A DNA stretch of 64,000 nucleotides, taken from Acidimicrobiales bacterium. GTDB taxonomy: Bacteria; Actinomycetota; Acidimicrobiia; Acidimicrobiales; SHLQ01. The notes below the pieces were generated by a model that saw nothing but the letters and a program-made list of their open reading frames with translations, made no database searches and was not told the origin of the DNA. Location of the stretch: positions 201,043-265,042 of the forward strand of contig JAHDCX010000001.1 in NCBI GenBank assembly GCA_020629635.1. The letters run 5' to 3'. Below, in pieces: positions 32,142 to 44,107 of the stretch. Every line of letters begins with the position of its first letter. Within the stretch, counting starts at the first letter, position 1. The position numbers and the translations under genes were made by a program.

Positions 32142-33764
32142 CTAGGGACGTCGAGAGATCGTGTGTGTCGACGCGGTCGACAGGTCGGTCAGGGTGGTCA
32201 TGGTTCCGTCGGGCCAGCGAATCTCCACGTCGACCACGGCTTCGTCGCCGACCCCGATGTGCGCGTCAGGTGTCGCGGCAGAGAGGTAGCCGCGACTCGA
32301 CATGATATGTCGCTGCTGCTCACCAGCCGAAGTGGTTACACGGATGCGGGCACCGAGTGCCCGACGGTTCTGCACGCCGGGTTGGACGAGACGCAGCACG
32401 ATCGATGCGCCGTCGCAGATCTGATTCTCGAAGAGCCGGGCCGGCTCGTCGAGGTTGTTGACGACGATGTCGAGGTCTCCGTCGCCGTCGAGGTCGGACA
32501 TCGCCATTCCCCGCCCGCCTGCGGGATCGCCAAGGTCCCAGTCTGTCGCCTCGGCGAGCGTGCCTCCATCGTTGCGGAATGCCACGTTTGGTTCGACGAG
32601 TCGGTTGTCCGGGAGGAAGCCGAACAATTCGTCGGAGCGCATACCGGTGGCGACATAGAGGTCGAGGTCGGCATCGTTGTCGAGATCGCCGAAGATCCCT
32701 GACCAACTCCACCCCGTGGCGGTCTCGGCTCCTGGTTCGCTGACTCGCCACCCGGATCCCGTTCCGAGCGAGAGCACGTTCTCTGGAAACTGGATGTCGT
32801 CGACGACGGGGGCCGCGGCGAGATCGGCGAACACCTCGCGGTATCGATCGTCGTCCGGAACCATGGGCTTCATGTCGGTCGAATAGAGGTCGACTCGAAG
32901 GTCATTGTCGACATCGGCGACGTCGTACGACATTGTCGAGTAGGACGTGCGACGGAGTTCACGGGCGTCTCCGAAGCTGCCGTCATCGAGCCAGTACTGA
33001 TCGGGTGTTGCCAAGTCGTTGCCGACGAGGAGGTCGGCGTCGCCGTCATCGTCGAGGTCGGTCATCACGAGCGCGAGCGCTTGGGCCGACTCGGCGAGTC
33101 GGGTTTCGGTCCACGAATCGGACTCGCTCCGATAGCTGATGACTCCCGTATTGTCCCCGAGCACGGGACTGTTCCGCAGGAGCGAGAGCTCGGCGTTGTA
33201 CGAGCCGGTCGCAAGATCGAGGTCGCCGTCCCCATCGAGATCACCCCAGGCCATCGAGTACGCAACGGCGCGGACGCCGTCGATCAGCGTCCGCTCGAAG
33301 TCGGCGAGCCCGGACCGCTGGAGGTACGCAACGGGCGGTCCGATACCCGTCGTGACGACGATGTCGGGTCGACCGTCGGCGTCGACATCGGGGGTTGCGA
33401 CGCCGCGGAATCGTCCTTCCGCAAAGTCGTGCGTCGCGAACTCGAGGTCGCCGAGATTCTCGAGGACGTGCGACTGGTCGAAGAGGTTGGTCAACACGAT
33501 GTCGTCGTCTCCGTCGAGGTCGAGATCGTCGATCGCCACTCCGGCGCCGGTCCCGTCGAACGTGGACGCGGTGTTTCCGGGTCCGGAGGTGATGTGGTCG
33601 AGGTCATGGGCGACGAATCCTCCCGAGCAGGCGCCGGCAACGTGGCGCACCGACGTGAGATCAGCAGCGGTGTCGGAGGCGCATCCGGCCAGGATGAGTG
33701 CCCATACGAAAACGAGCGGGGCCCGCCCTCGCCATGAAGCGAAAGCGGGCCCCGACGTGATCAT
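32142..33764 (-). CDS. CRTAC1-like FG-GAP/ASPIC lipoprotein
   Basis: A 540-residue secreted lipoprotein. The signal peptide ends in lipobox LAGC near residue 28. At least seven FG-GAP/VCBS blades follow, each with a calcium-type D-x-D-x-D-G-x-x-D loop (for example DLDLDGDDDIVLTN, GDLDGDGDLDLATGS, SDLDGDGDLDIVVNN), forming a beta-propeller. The C-terminal ASPIC/UnbV domain is LGARIRVTTSAGEQQRHI ... VEIRWPDGTMTTL. Such proteins are usually extracellular, with glycan- or matrix-binding suspected. Its position between the sugar-binding protein (24 bases upstream) and alpha-galactosidase genes suggests a surface role in capturing or organising galactoside substrates; that is inference. Confidence 0.88.
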   Translation of the reverse strand: MITSGPAFASWRGRAPLVFVWALILAGCASDTAADLTSVRHVAGACSGGFVAHDLDHITSGPGNTASTFDGTGAGVAIDDLDLDGDDDIVLTNLFDQSHVLENLGDLEFATHDFAEGRFRGVATPDVDADGRPDIVVTTGIGPPVAYLQRSGLADFERTLIDGVRAVAYSMAWGDLDGDGDLDLATGSYNAELSLLRNSPVLGDNTGVISYRSESDSWTETRLAESAQALALVMTDLDDDGDADLLVGNDLATPDQYWLDDGSFGDARELRRTSYSTMSYDVADVDNDLRVDLYSTDMKPMVPDDDRYREVFADLAAAPVVDDIQFPENVLSLGTGSGWRVSEPGAETATGWSWSGIFGDLDNDADLDLYVATGMRSDELFGFLPDNRLVEPNVAFRNDGGTLAEATDWDLGDPAGGRGMAMSDLDGDGDLDIVVNNLDEPARLFENQICDGASIVLRLVQPGVQNRRALGARIRVTTSAGEQQRHIMSSRGYLSAATPDAHIGVGDEAVVDVEIRWPDGTMTTLTDLSTASTHTISRRP

Positions 33765-33788
33765 CTGGATTGATGATTCAGGTGGGGA

Positions 33789-35201
33789 TCAGGATCCGAG
33801 GATGCCATTCACCTCTTCGGCGACGCCGCCGAGGAGGTCAGCAGCGGTGCCCTCGCCACGGAGGACCTGCTCCATGGCCGGACCGACGAGTGCTTCGATC
33901 TGTGAAGCGGAGTCGGTGATCGGGAAGAGGAACGTGGTCTCGTTGTCCACGTGGGTCGTGAAGGCGCTCACGTCGACACCATTGGTCGAGTGGGCGTCCT
34001 GGGCGACCTTCGTCGCGCTCGGGATGGCCGGGAACACGACGGCGCCGCCGCCGACGACTTCCTGACATGCCGGCGAAGCCATGTACTTGACCCACTCCCA
34101 CGCCTGGTCGGGGTTCTCCGACGAGGTGGTGATCGAGTCGGCGAGGCCGTTGAACATCGACGCACGGTCACCGGCGGGGCCGATCGGGGTCGGAGCGTAG
34201 GAGACCGGCACCTCGGTGGCGTCACCCGACAGGGTCGAGATCATCCACGAGCCGTTGGTCATGAGCGCCGCGTTGCCCTGCTGGAAGATGGTCGTGCCAC
34301 CAAGCGACTGCACGTCGGCGATCGGCGTGATGTAGCCGGCCGCAATCCAGTCAGCGAACCACTGGACGGTCTCGGCGAGTGCCGGATCGGCGTAGTTGGC
34401 TTCGTCGGCCCAGACACCGTCGACGGCGGTCCAGCCATTCGATGCGGCGAAGGCCGAGAACGTGGTCTGGCCGAACGCACCGAAGTTGCCCTCGAGGCCG
34501 AAGCCGTAGACGGCGCCAGCTTCGATGTCCATGGCGGACGGATCGAAGTCCGGCGAGTCGCCGGTGTTGCCGTTGGCGTCGACGGTCAGCTTCTGGACCA
34601 TCTCACCGAAGGTGCCGCCGTCCTGGGGGTTCCAGGTGAGCTCGGCGAGGTCGGCGTTGGAGAGGCCAGCGTCGGCGAGCTTGTCGTCGTTGGCGACGAT
34701 GGCGATGGTGTCCCAGTCCTTGGGGAGGCCGTAGCGCTCGCCATCAGGAGAGGTCCACAGCTCGGCGAGACCCGGGAAGTAGTTGGAGACGTCCACGCCG
34801 TCGCTGTCGACGTAGTCGTTGAGCGAGACGAGCACGCCAGCCTCGACGAACTCCGGGTACCGGGCGAGGTGGTCGGTGAAGACGTCCGGTGCGGTGTTCG
34901 ATGCGAACGCTGCGGTCAGGCCGTCCCAGTAGTCGCCCCAGCCGAACTGGCTGATCTCGACGGTGATGTTCGGGTTGGCCGCGGTGAAGGCGTCTGCGCA
35001 CTCCTGGTAGAACGGCTGTTGATTGCCGTCCCAGAGCCAGTAGTCGATCGTCACGGCTTCGTCCGACGATCCGCTGTCGCTCGATTCCGAGCCGCTGTCG
35101 TCGCCAGTTGCGGTGTCGTCGGCACCGTCGCTACCGCACGCAGCAGCGATGAGGCCGAACACCATCAGGAGCGCAACGAGGCTGCGCCACTTCTTGTTCA
35201 T
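33789..35201 (-). CDS. Carbohydrate ABC importer substrate-binding lipoprotein, system A
   Basis: A 470-residue extracytoplasmic sugar-binding protein of the MalE/UgpB type. Start ATG 35201 has a GGAGGGG ribosome binding site; the signal peptide ends in lipobox IAAAC. After a Ser/Asp/Gly linker, TIDYWLWDGNQQPFYQECADAFTAANPNITVEI is the typical N-lobe start, and NGSWMISTL and DQAWEWVKYMASPACQE are family blocks. The permeases are in a separate minus-strand operon (36197-38091) with a DeoR-type gene between. It heads an operon of binding protein, CRTAC1-like, GH36 and lacI. Confidence 0.93.
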   Translation of the reverse strand: MNKKWRSLVALLMVFGLIAAACGSDGADDTATGDDSGSESSDSGSSDEAVTIDYWLWDGNQQPFYQECADAFTAANPNITVEISQFGWGDYWDGLTAAFASNTAPDVFTDHLARYPEFVEAGVLVSLNDYVDSDGVDVSNYFPGLAELWTSPDGERYGLPKDWDTIAIVANDDKLADAGLSNADLAELTWNPQDGGTFGEMVQKLTVDANGNTGDSPDFDPSAMDIEAGAVYGFGLEGNFGAFGQTTFSAFAASNGWTAVDGVWADEANYADPALAETVQWFADWIAAGYITPIADVQSLGGTTIFQQGNAALMTNGSWMISTLSGDATEVPVSYAPTPIGPAGDRASMFNGLADSITTSSENPDQAWEWVKYMASPACQEVVGGGAVVFPAIPSATKVAQDAHSTNGVDVSAFTTHVDNETTFLFPITDSASQIEALVGPAMEQVLRGEGTAADLLGGVAEEVNGILGS

Positions 35202-35385
35202 TTTCCCCTCCGAGGAGTATCGGTTCGCCACTGCGGGTGCGGTGGCTATGAATTCACCACATGGTAACCGAAGTCACACACAAACGCCCGTCAGTTCAGG
35301 CGCTCGAACCGTTTAAGTCAGCCGAAAATGGGAGCAAAATGAACAGTAACGCACATACTCTGTGTGTTGGTGGTAAAAACCGGTG
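35202..35385. promoter_or_regulatory. Divergent promoter region of binding protein A and DeoR-type gene
   Basis: 184 AT-richer bases between the divergent starts. It contains the CG-centred operator candidate at 35304-35317 and CA/TG runs (ACACA near 35276-35280, TGTGTGT near 35361) that could be part of a DeoR-type site. Promoter boxes cannot be fixed. Confidence 0.5.
35304..35317. promoter_or_regulatory. LacI-family operator candidate upstream of binding-protein operon
   Basis: TCGAACCGTTTAAG matches CTTAAACGTTTAAG at 10 of 14 positions with a perfect right half (CGTTTAAG). It lies about 100 bases before the binding protein start and 70 before the DeoR-type gene. Confidence 0.45.
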
Positions 35386-36204
35386 ATGGGTGATTCTCCG
35401 GAAGCTCGAGATGTTCGTTTGCTTGGCCCAAAACGACGCGAGCGAATTCTTCAGATTTTGGGACGGCGAGGCTCCGTGCGGACGAGCGAGTTGGTCGCAG
35501 AGCTCGGCGTGTCGCCGATGACCGTCCGACGCGACATCGATCTCCTCGCGGACGCGGGGTCGCTCCGCCGGGTGCACGGAGGTGCCGCGGTCGCTGGCGG
35601 CACGCCGAGCACGTCATCCGACGAGCCGGCGTTCGCGCTCAAGTCGGTCCGTCAGGAAGCACAGAAGCGCGCAATTGCGCGCGAGGCGGCTGCCCTCGTT
35701 CGCCCGGGGTCGTCGGTGGCGCTCACGGCTGGATCGACGACCGCGGCCCTCGCGATCGAGCTGGCCAATGTGCCCGACATCTTCGTCTTCACCAATTCGC
35801 TCGCGGTTCCCGAGCTCATTTCGGCCGATGACGGTCGAACGGTCGTCGTGGCAGGCGGCTCGGTCACTCGCTCACGAGCATTGGTCGGTCCCATTGCCGA
35901 AGGTTCGGTGGCCGGGCTCCACGTGGACACGGTCTTCGTCGGGGTGCACGGCATGGCGTCGTCCGCGGGTTTCACGACCCCCAACATGCTCGAGGCGCAG
36001 ATCGTCCGTCGGATGGTCGATGCCGCCGAGCGTGTCGTGGTGCTTGCCGACCACACCAAGTGGGGTGTTGTCGGCCTTCAGTCGATCATGCCGCTCGAGC
36101 GTGCCGATGTTGTCGTCACCGATCAGGGGATCGCCGACCCGGCCCACGACGAGTTGGTCTCGAGGGTCGCCGACGTTCGGCGACCCTCGAGTGACGTCAC
36201 TTGA
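35386..36204 (+). CDS. DeoR-family transcriptional regulator
   Basis: A 272-residue sugar-phosphate-responsive repressor. The N-terminal HTH is PKRRERILQILGRRGSVRTSELVAELGVSPMTVRRDIDLL, with RRVHGGA after it; the C-terminal DeoRC sensor domain has ALTAGSTTAALAIEL and VVVLADHTKWG. ATG 35386 is used (GTG 35383 is adjacent). It is divergent from the binding protein operon, and its stop overlaps the convergent permease gene by eight bases. It probably senses a phosphorylated sugar intermediate such as a galactose- or tagatose-phosphate; the ligand is inferred only. Confidence 0.93.
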   Translation: MGDSPEARDVRLLGPKRRERILQILGRRGSVRTSELVAELGVSPMTVRRDIDLLADAGSLRRVHGGAAVAGGTPSTSSDEPAFALKSVRQEAQKRAIAREAAALVRPGSSVALTAGSTTAALAIELANVPDIFVFTNSLAVPELISADDGRTVVVAGGSVTRSRALVGPIAEGSVAGLHVDTVFVGVHGMASSAGFTTPNMLEAQIVRRMVDAAERVVVLADHTKWGVVGLQSIMPLERADVVVTDQGIADPAHDELVSRVADVRRPSSDVT

Positions 36205-37159
36205 TCCCGGAGAATTGGATGCTGTCGACGATTCGGCGACCGAAGGCTGCGAAGATCAGGATCACCGGCAGCGCGGCAAGGAGCGTCCCGGACATGAGCC
36301 CGGACCAATCCGGCTGCGTTCCGGGCTGTTGCACCGAGAACGCGTTCAGCGTCACGGTCAACGGCGCGACCTCGGGGTCCTTCGCGACGACGAACGGCCA
36401 GAAGAACTCGTTCCATGCGGTGACGTAGGCGAGCACCCCCATCGTCACCAGCTGTGGTGAGGCGATCGGCAGGATCACCGAACGGAAGATCCGGAAGTGG
36501 TTCGCGCCGTCGATGAGCGCCGCCTCTTCGAGCGATCGGTTGATCGACAAGAAGAACTGCCGCAGGAAGAACACCGCAAAGGGCGTCATCAAGAAGAACG
36601 GTGCAATGGCCCCCTGGTAGGTGTTGAGCCAGCCGCTGTTCGCGTCGCCGAACAGCCACGTGGGCATGTCGCGCATGAGCAACAAGTTGGGGATCAAGAT
36701 GAAGATTGGCGGCAGCATCATGCCGGCAATGAACATGAAGAACACCGCTTCTCGGCCCTTGAACTTCAACCTTGCCAGGGCGTAGGCGGCCAAGGCGCTG
36801 AAGAACACCTGGCCGATCGCGATCACCGTTGCGATGATCACGCTGTTCTTGAGGCCGAGGAGATAGTCGAACGAGGCGCTGTTCTCCCGCCCGGATCCCT
36901 CCTGAATCTCCGCATCGGTCGCCCGTCCGAGGACCCGTTTGAAGTTCACATCCGTCGGGTCGGGAGGAAGGAGACCCTCTGCGCCACCCGGGGCGAACAG
37001 ATCGGGGTTCGTGGTCAGTGCGGTTCGCAGCGCCCAATAGAACGGGAACAACGTGACGATCATCAAAAGAACGAGCAGCGCCCAGGCGACTCCACGTCCC
37101 ATTCGTGCCGCGCGTGAGACCTCTTTGCGGCCGGCCATGTCTCGAAGTGCTGCAGTCAT
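36197..37159 (-). CDS. Carbohydrate ABC importer permease (MalG-type), system A
   Basis: A 320-residue permease with six transmembrane helices (the first is VAWALLVLLMIVTLFPFYWAL) and an EAA coupling loop, EEAALIDGANHFRIFRSVILPIASP. The start ATG overlaps the stop of the upstream permease (ATGA), so the pair is translationally coupled. A periplasmic insert follows TM1 (about 50-100). It pairs with the MalF-type protein at 37156 and probably uses the ATPase at 26584 and the binding protein at 33789. Frame upstream of the ATG belongs to the other permease in another reading frame. Confidence 0.93.
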   Translation of the reverse strand: MTAALRDMAGRKEVSRAARMGRGVAWALLVLLMIVTLFPFYWALRTALTTNPDLFAPGGAEGLLPPDPTDVNFKRVLGRATDAEIQEGSGRENSASFDYLLGLKNSVIIATVIAIGQVFFSALAAYALARLKFKGREAVFFMFIAGMMLPPIFILIPNLLLMRDMPTWLFGDANSGWLNTYQGAIAPFFLMTPFAVFFLRQFFLSINRSLEEAALIDGANHFRIFRSVILPIASPQLVTMGVLAYVTAWNEFFWPFVVAKDPEVAPLTVTLNAFSVQQPGTQPDWSGLMSGTLLAALPVILIFAAFGRRIVDSIQFSGIK

Positions 37160-38091
37160 GATGAAAGATCCGATTCTCCTGCACGCAGGATCTTGAGCTG
37201 GAAGTAGGTGATCCCCATCAGGACGACCAACAACATCACCGACATCGCCGAGGCGTAGCCGAGCTGCGACTGTACGAAGGCCTTTTCGTAGATGTAGATG
37301 TAGATCACGCGGGAGGCGTTGACCGGTCCGCCGGGTCGGCCGCCAAAGCCGCCGGTGGCGACTTGGACGGTGTCGAACACCTGGAACGAACCAATCACTG
37401 TCACGACGAGCACGAGTGCCAAGACGGGCCGAAGCAGTGGGATCGTGATGCGGGTCAGCATCTGCATTTCCGTTGCCCCGTCGAGGGCCGCCGCCTCGTA
37501 GAGCGAGCCAGGAATCGTCTGGAGGCCAGCGAAGATCAGCAGTGCCGTGTACCCCATGTGGCGCCAGGTGTTTACGCCGGCGATGGTCGGGATCACCGCT
37601 GTCGTGCTGGTGAAGAAGTCCGAATCGATCCCGAACCATCCGAACACGTCGGCGACATATCCGAGATTTGGGTCGAGGAGCCACACGAAGAGCAGCGCGA
37701 CGACGACGTTGGGGATGAGCCATGGCAGCAACACGACGCCTCGGATGAACGCCGATTTCGTGAGGCGATCCATCATGACGGCGATGAGCACAGCGATGAT
37801 CGTCTGGCTGACGATGTTGATCAACACGTACCAGGCCGTCACCTTGATGGCGTTCCAGAAAAGGTCGTCCTGGAGGAGCTCGGAGTAGTTCTCGGTGCCG
37901 ATGACTTCACCGCGTCCCGACAGCAGGTTCGTGTCGGTGAAGCTGAGGTAGATCCCCCGAATCGAGGGGACCAGATAGAAGACGACGAATCCGATCAGTG
38001 CGGGTAGCAAGAACCAGAACGCGACTTTCCACCCCCCGTAGAGGTTGAGCTTCGACCCGCCCACGGCGGGTCGATTGGAAATTGCGGTCAT
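37156..38091 (-). CDS. Carbohydrate ABC importer permease (MalF-type), system A
   Basis: A 311-residue permease from ATG 38091 with six transmembrane helices (VAFWFLLPALIGFVVFYLVPSI is the first) and EAA loop YEAAALDGATEMQMLTRITIPLLRP. An upstream in-frame extension to 38178 is unconserved. The gene begins the permease operon; a near-perfect CG-centred palindrome lies 90-103 bases upstream. Confidence 0.93.
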   Translation of the reverse strand: MTAISNRPAVGGSKLNLYGGWKVAFWFLLPALIGFVVFYLVPSIRGIYLSFTDTNLLSGRGEVIGTENYSELLQDDLFWNAIKVTAWYVLINIVSQTIIAVLIAVMMDRLTKSAFIRGVVLLPWLIPNVVVALLFVWLLDPNLGYVADVFGWFGIDSDFFTSTTAVIPTIAGVNTWRHMGYTALLIFAGLQTIPGSLYEAAALDGATEMQMLTRITIPLLRPVLALVLVVTVIGSFQVFDTVQVATGGFGGRPGGPVNASRVIYIYIYEKAFVQSQLGYASAMSVMLLVVLMGITYFQLKILRAGESDLSS

Positions 38092-38180
38092 GTGGCCTCC
38101 CCCTCGCATCCCCCGATGCGTGCCTGAGTTTGTTGCGTAGGATCGGGCAACGCCTAATCCCTCACCTGATGAGTCCACAA

Positions 38181-38194
38181 CATAAACGTTTAAG
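38181..38194. promoter_or_regulatory. Best LacI-family operator candidate, upstream of permease operon A
   Basis: CATAAACGTTTAAG matches the palindrome CTTAAACGTTTAAG at 13 of 14 positions. It is the strongest of the four sites and lies between the permease operon start (38091) and the end of the Asp-box protein gene (38214). Confidence 0.65.
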
Positions 38195-38213
38195 TTGCAA
38201 GTCCATCCACGAA

Positions 38214-39662
38214 TCAGTCGGGGATCGGATAGCTCCGGAGCTCCCCGATGAAACCGCTCCGATCCACCCGGAGCGTGACCACGCCCTCGTCACCGTCGAC
38301 TCGGACCACCTGGCGGACAATGTCATCCGTGACGAGGTCGAGCGGGTGCCAACGAGGCCGCGAGGCCCAGGAATCGAGTGAAGCGATCCACGCGCTGCCC
38401 GCACCGCCGACGACGAGCGCAACCTCGCCGTCGGCTCCCAACCCGACCGAGAGCGGGGGAGCCGGTGTCGGCAGCACGGATTCGAGCGACCACGTCTGCC
38501 ACATCTCGTCGGTGCGGTAGAGGCCGGTCGAATCGATCGCGACGAGCCGACCGGCGTCGTCGATGGCGAGCGGGTTCGCGATCTGCGAAACGGTTGCGTC
38601 GGCGACGATCGGGGTGGCAGTTCGGGAACGCTCGCCGTGGTTCCGCCACGCCAACACTTCGGTGCTCGGCGCGGCTGCGGTCATTGAGCTCGGGTCGATC
38701 CCGCCCAACGGATCAACGATCAGCAAGGCGGTCCCGCGCTCGTCGGTCGTCGCCGCAACGACGCGCTCGCCCACGGCGAGCTCGTGGTCGATCGCCATCT
38801 CGCCGAGCGCATCCCAGACCATGATCGTTTGCGCGCTCGCGGCGAGGAACGCGAGCGACCCGAGTGTCCGGGCTCTTGCCGGGTCGTTGTCACCGATTCG
38901 GCCGATTGACTTGCCGACGCAATCGAGCAGTTCGAGCGATCCGGATGCCTCAGCCCTGACGGCACAGGTGCGAGACACGAGATCCGGTGCGGCATAGGCA
39001 CTGAGGATTCGATGGAGCGCCGTGCGGTCTCGATCGGCGTCAGGAGGTTCTTCGGCCACGACCACGAACCATCTCCCGTCGGCCGCGGCAAGGGTCGGCC
39101 AGGTCCCGCTCGCGTCACGTCCCAGCGCCACGACCTCGTCCCACCGCCTGCCATCGATTGAGCGATGCACGGCAATGCGGTGATCGCTGCCGACTCGTTC
39201 GCGGCGAAGTGCATAGCGGGTCGATCCGTGGTTCGACACCGCAAGCATGTTGCCTGGCGAGACTGGTGAGTCGACTTCGGTCCACCGGAGCCCGTCGTCG
39301 GATTCGACGAGCGTGCCGCCGATGAACGAGGCCCGCACGGCGAGCAGTGACCCGTCAGCGGTTGGTGACGGGGTCCGCAGAACGTCGCCGGAGGGGGCGA
39401 CAGCAACGGCCTCGAGCTTCGTCGAGGCGACCTCGACGATCGTCGTGGCCTCGGCGGCGGACCCGCCGTCGACCGTGGTGGTCGGGGATGATGGTGTCTC
39501 GAGCGGATCGGTCTCACTGGAGTGAAGGGCACCAATCACGACTGCGCACAGGCCGAACACGACCAGAAGCGCACCAACTCGGGCGCTGCGGTCTCGCCGG
39601 CTGAACTCGGGTGCCGGAGGAGGGGCCGTCGTCGATTCGACGTCGACCCGAACGGATCGCAT
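38214..39662 (-). CDS. Membrane-anchored Asp-box (BNR-like) propeller protein, unknown function
   Basis: A 482-residue type II membrane protein: a short basic cytoplasmic N-terminus, one transmembrane segment (about residues 28-46, VGALLVVFGLCAVVIGAL), a Thr/Ser/Pro linker, then about 400 extracytoplasmic residues. Two clear Asp-box-like motifs, SDDGLRW (121-127) and SIDGRRW (168-174), plus YRTDEMWQTWSLE later, suggest a sialidase-type beta-propeller. I recognise no catalytic set. It begins 26 bases after the GH4 alpha-galactosidase gene and is probably co-transcribed, so a surface role in galactoside or glycan binding is plausible but unproven. Start ATG 39662 is chosen because upstream frame overlaps GH4. 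Confidence 0.75.
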   Translation of the reverse strand: MRSVRVDVESTTAPPPAPEFSRRDRSARVGALLVVFGLCAVVIGALHSSETDPLETPSSPTTTVDGGSAAEATTIVEVASTKLEAVAVAPSGDVLRTPSPTADGSLLAVRASFIGGTLVESDDGLRWTEVDSPVSPGNMLAVSNHGSTRYALRRERVGSDHRIAVHRSIDGRRWDEVVALGRDASGTWPTLAAADGRWFVVVAEEPPDADRDRTALHRILSAYAAPDLVSRTCAVRAEASGSLELLDCVGKSIGRIGDNDPARARTLGSLAFLAASAQTIMVWDALGEMAIDHELAVGERVVAATTDERGTALLIVDPLGGIDPSSMTAAAPSTEVLAWRNHGERSRTATPIVADATVSQIANPLAIDDAGRLVAIDSTGLYRTDEMWQTWSLESVLPTPAPPLSVGLGADGEVALVVGGAGSAWIASLDSWASRPRWHPLDLVTDDIVRQVVRVDGDEGVVTLRVDRSGFIGELRSYPIPD

Positions 39663-39688
39663 CGTCGGTTCGGAATTGGTTGGCGCGT

Positions 39689-41068
39689 TCAGCTCCCGGC
39701 GCCGAGACGCTCGCCCGAAACGAATGGCGGAATCAGGTCGCCGTGTGCCGCGATCAGTTCGTCGACCAGGCTCCAGATCTGGTCGAGATCGAGCTCCGCG
39801 CTGGTATGCGGGTCGAGCATGGCCGCGTGGTAGACGTGCTCGCGATTGCCCGACAGGGCGGCTTCGACGGTGAGCTCTTGCACGTTGATGTTCGTCTGCA
39901 TGAGGGCGGCCAGGTGCGGCGGGATCGCGCCGATCTTCGTTGGCTGAACCCCGTTGGCATCGACGAGGCACGGAACCTCCACGCACGCCGAATCCGGCAG
40001 ATTGTCGATCAGGCCATCGTTGGCGACGTTGCCGTACACGACTCGTGGAGTTCCGGTCTCGATCGAGTGGATGATGCCGGCGCCGTACTCCACGCTCGGC
40101 GTCACGTCGAGCTCGACGTCGGGGTCGGTGAGCTCGGCCCGCATCGTCTCCCAGGCCGCGATCTGGCGTTCGCATCGCCGGGGATATTCGTCGAGCGGTA
40201 CGCCGAAACGCTCGAGCAGGTCGGCGCGGCCGTCCTTGATGAAGTACGGGACATATTCGGAGAAGTGCTCACTCGACTCGGTCACGAAGTACCCCAGGCG
40301 TTCGAACATCTCGTATCGGACGGCGTCAGAGAGGCCCTCCACGCCACCGTCGGACCGTTCTGCGTCGCCACGCAGAGGTATGTCGTTGGCTTCGCGGAAC
40401 GCCCGAAGCGCAGGATAGAGATCCTCGATCCCGTCGCCCGTACGCCGTCCGAACTCGAGATAGAAGGCCATGTGGTTGATGCCGGCGCATCGATATTCGA
40501 GTTCGTCGGCGGGCACGCCGAGGTCGCCCGCGAGTTGCTCTGCGGTGTGCTGCACGGAGTGGCAAAGCCCCACGGTGGCGATGCTGCTCGCTCGCGCAAT
40601 GGCCATGCAGTTCATCGCCATTGGGTTGACGTACTGCAACAGTGTTGCGTCTGGGCACCGGCGCTCCATGTTGTGGGTCAGGTCGAGCAGCACCGGAATC
40701 GTTCGGAGGCCGCGCATGATGCCGCCAATGCCGAGTGTGTCGGCGATCGTCTGCGTGAGCCCGTACCGACGAGGGATGTCGAAGTCGACCACCGTGGCGG
40801 GCTCGTAGCCACCCACCTGGAACATCGTGATGACGTGATCGGCGCCATCGATTGCCTCGTCCTGCGAGAGTGTGGACTCGATGGCCGGCGTGGCACCAAC
40901 GGCGTCGGCAACCTTGTGGGCCACGATGCCGCTCGTCTCGAGCCGATCGGCGTCGATGTCATGGAGACGCAGGGTCGCCCCTGCGAGTTCGGGAAAGGAC
41001 AAGATGTCGCCGAGCAGGTTCTTGGCGAAGACCGTGCTTCCTGCTCCGATGAACGCAATGGTCGTCAT
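39689..41068 (-). CDS. GH4 alpha-galactosidase (MelA-like)
   Basis: A 459-residue NAD+- and Mn2+-dependent glycosidase of family 4. The dinucleotide-binding start is IAFIGAGSTVFAKNLLGDIL, followed by HNMERR, LLQYVNPMAMN and the GLCHSVQ motif (metal-binding Cys/His) seen in MelA-type alpha-galactosidases; GINHMAFYLEF is the second metal/substrate block. Cytoplasmic, no signal peptide. It starts eight bases from the operator candidate at 41077 and is divergent from lacZ. Substrate within GH4 (alpha-galactosides versus alpha-glucosides or glucuronides) is inferred from motifs and neighbours. Confidence 0.9.
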   Translation of the reverse strand: MTTIAFIGAGSTVFAKNLLGDILSFPELAGATLRLHDIDADRLETSGIVAHKVADAVGATPAIESTLSQDEAIDGADHVITMFQVGGYEPATVVDFDIPRRYGLTQTIADTLGIGGIMRGLRTIPVLLDLTHNMERRCPDATLLQYVNPMAMNCMAIARASSIATVGLCHSVQHTAEQLAGDLGVPADELEYRCAGINHMAFYLEFGRRTGDGIEDLYPALRAFREANDIPLRGDAERSDGGVEGLSDAVRYEMFERLGYFVTESSEHFSEYVPYFIKDGRADLLERFGVPLDEYPRRCERQIAAWETMRAELTDPDVELDVTPSVEYGAGIIHSIETGTPRVVYGNVANDGLIDNLPDSACVEVPCLVDANGVQPTKIGAIPPHLAALMQTNINVQELTVEAALSGNREHVYHAAMLDPHTSAELDLDQIWSLVDELIAAHGDLIPPFVSGERLGAGS

Positions 41069-41076
41069 GAACCGAA

Positions 41077-44081
<3,005 letters not shown>

Positions 44082-44107
44082 CGGCATCAGACCCAGCGTG
44101 TGGGAGA

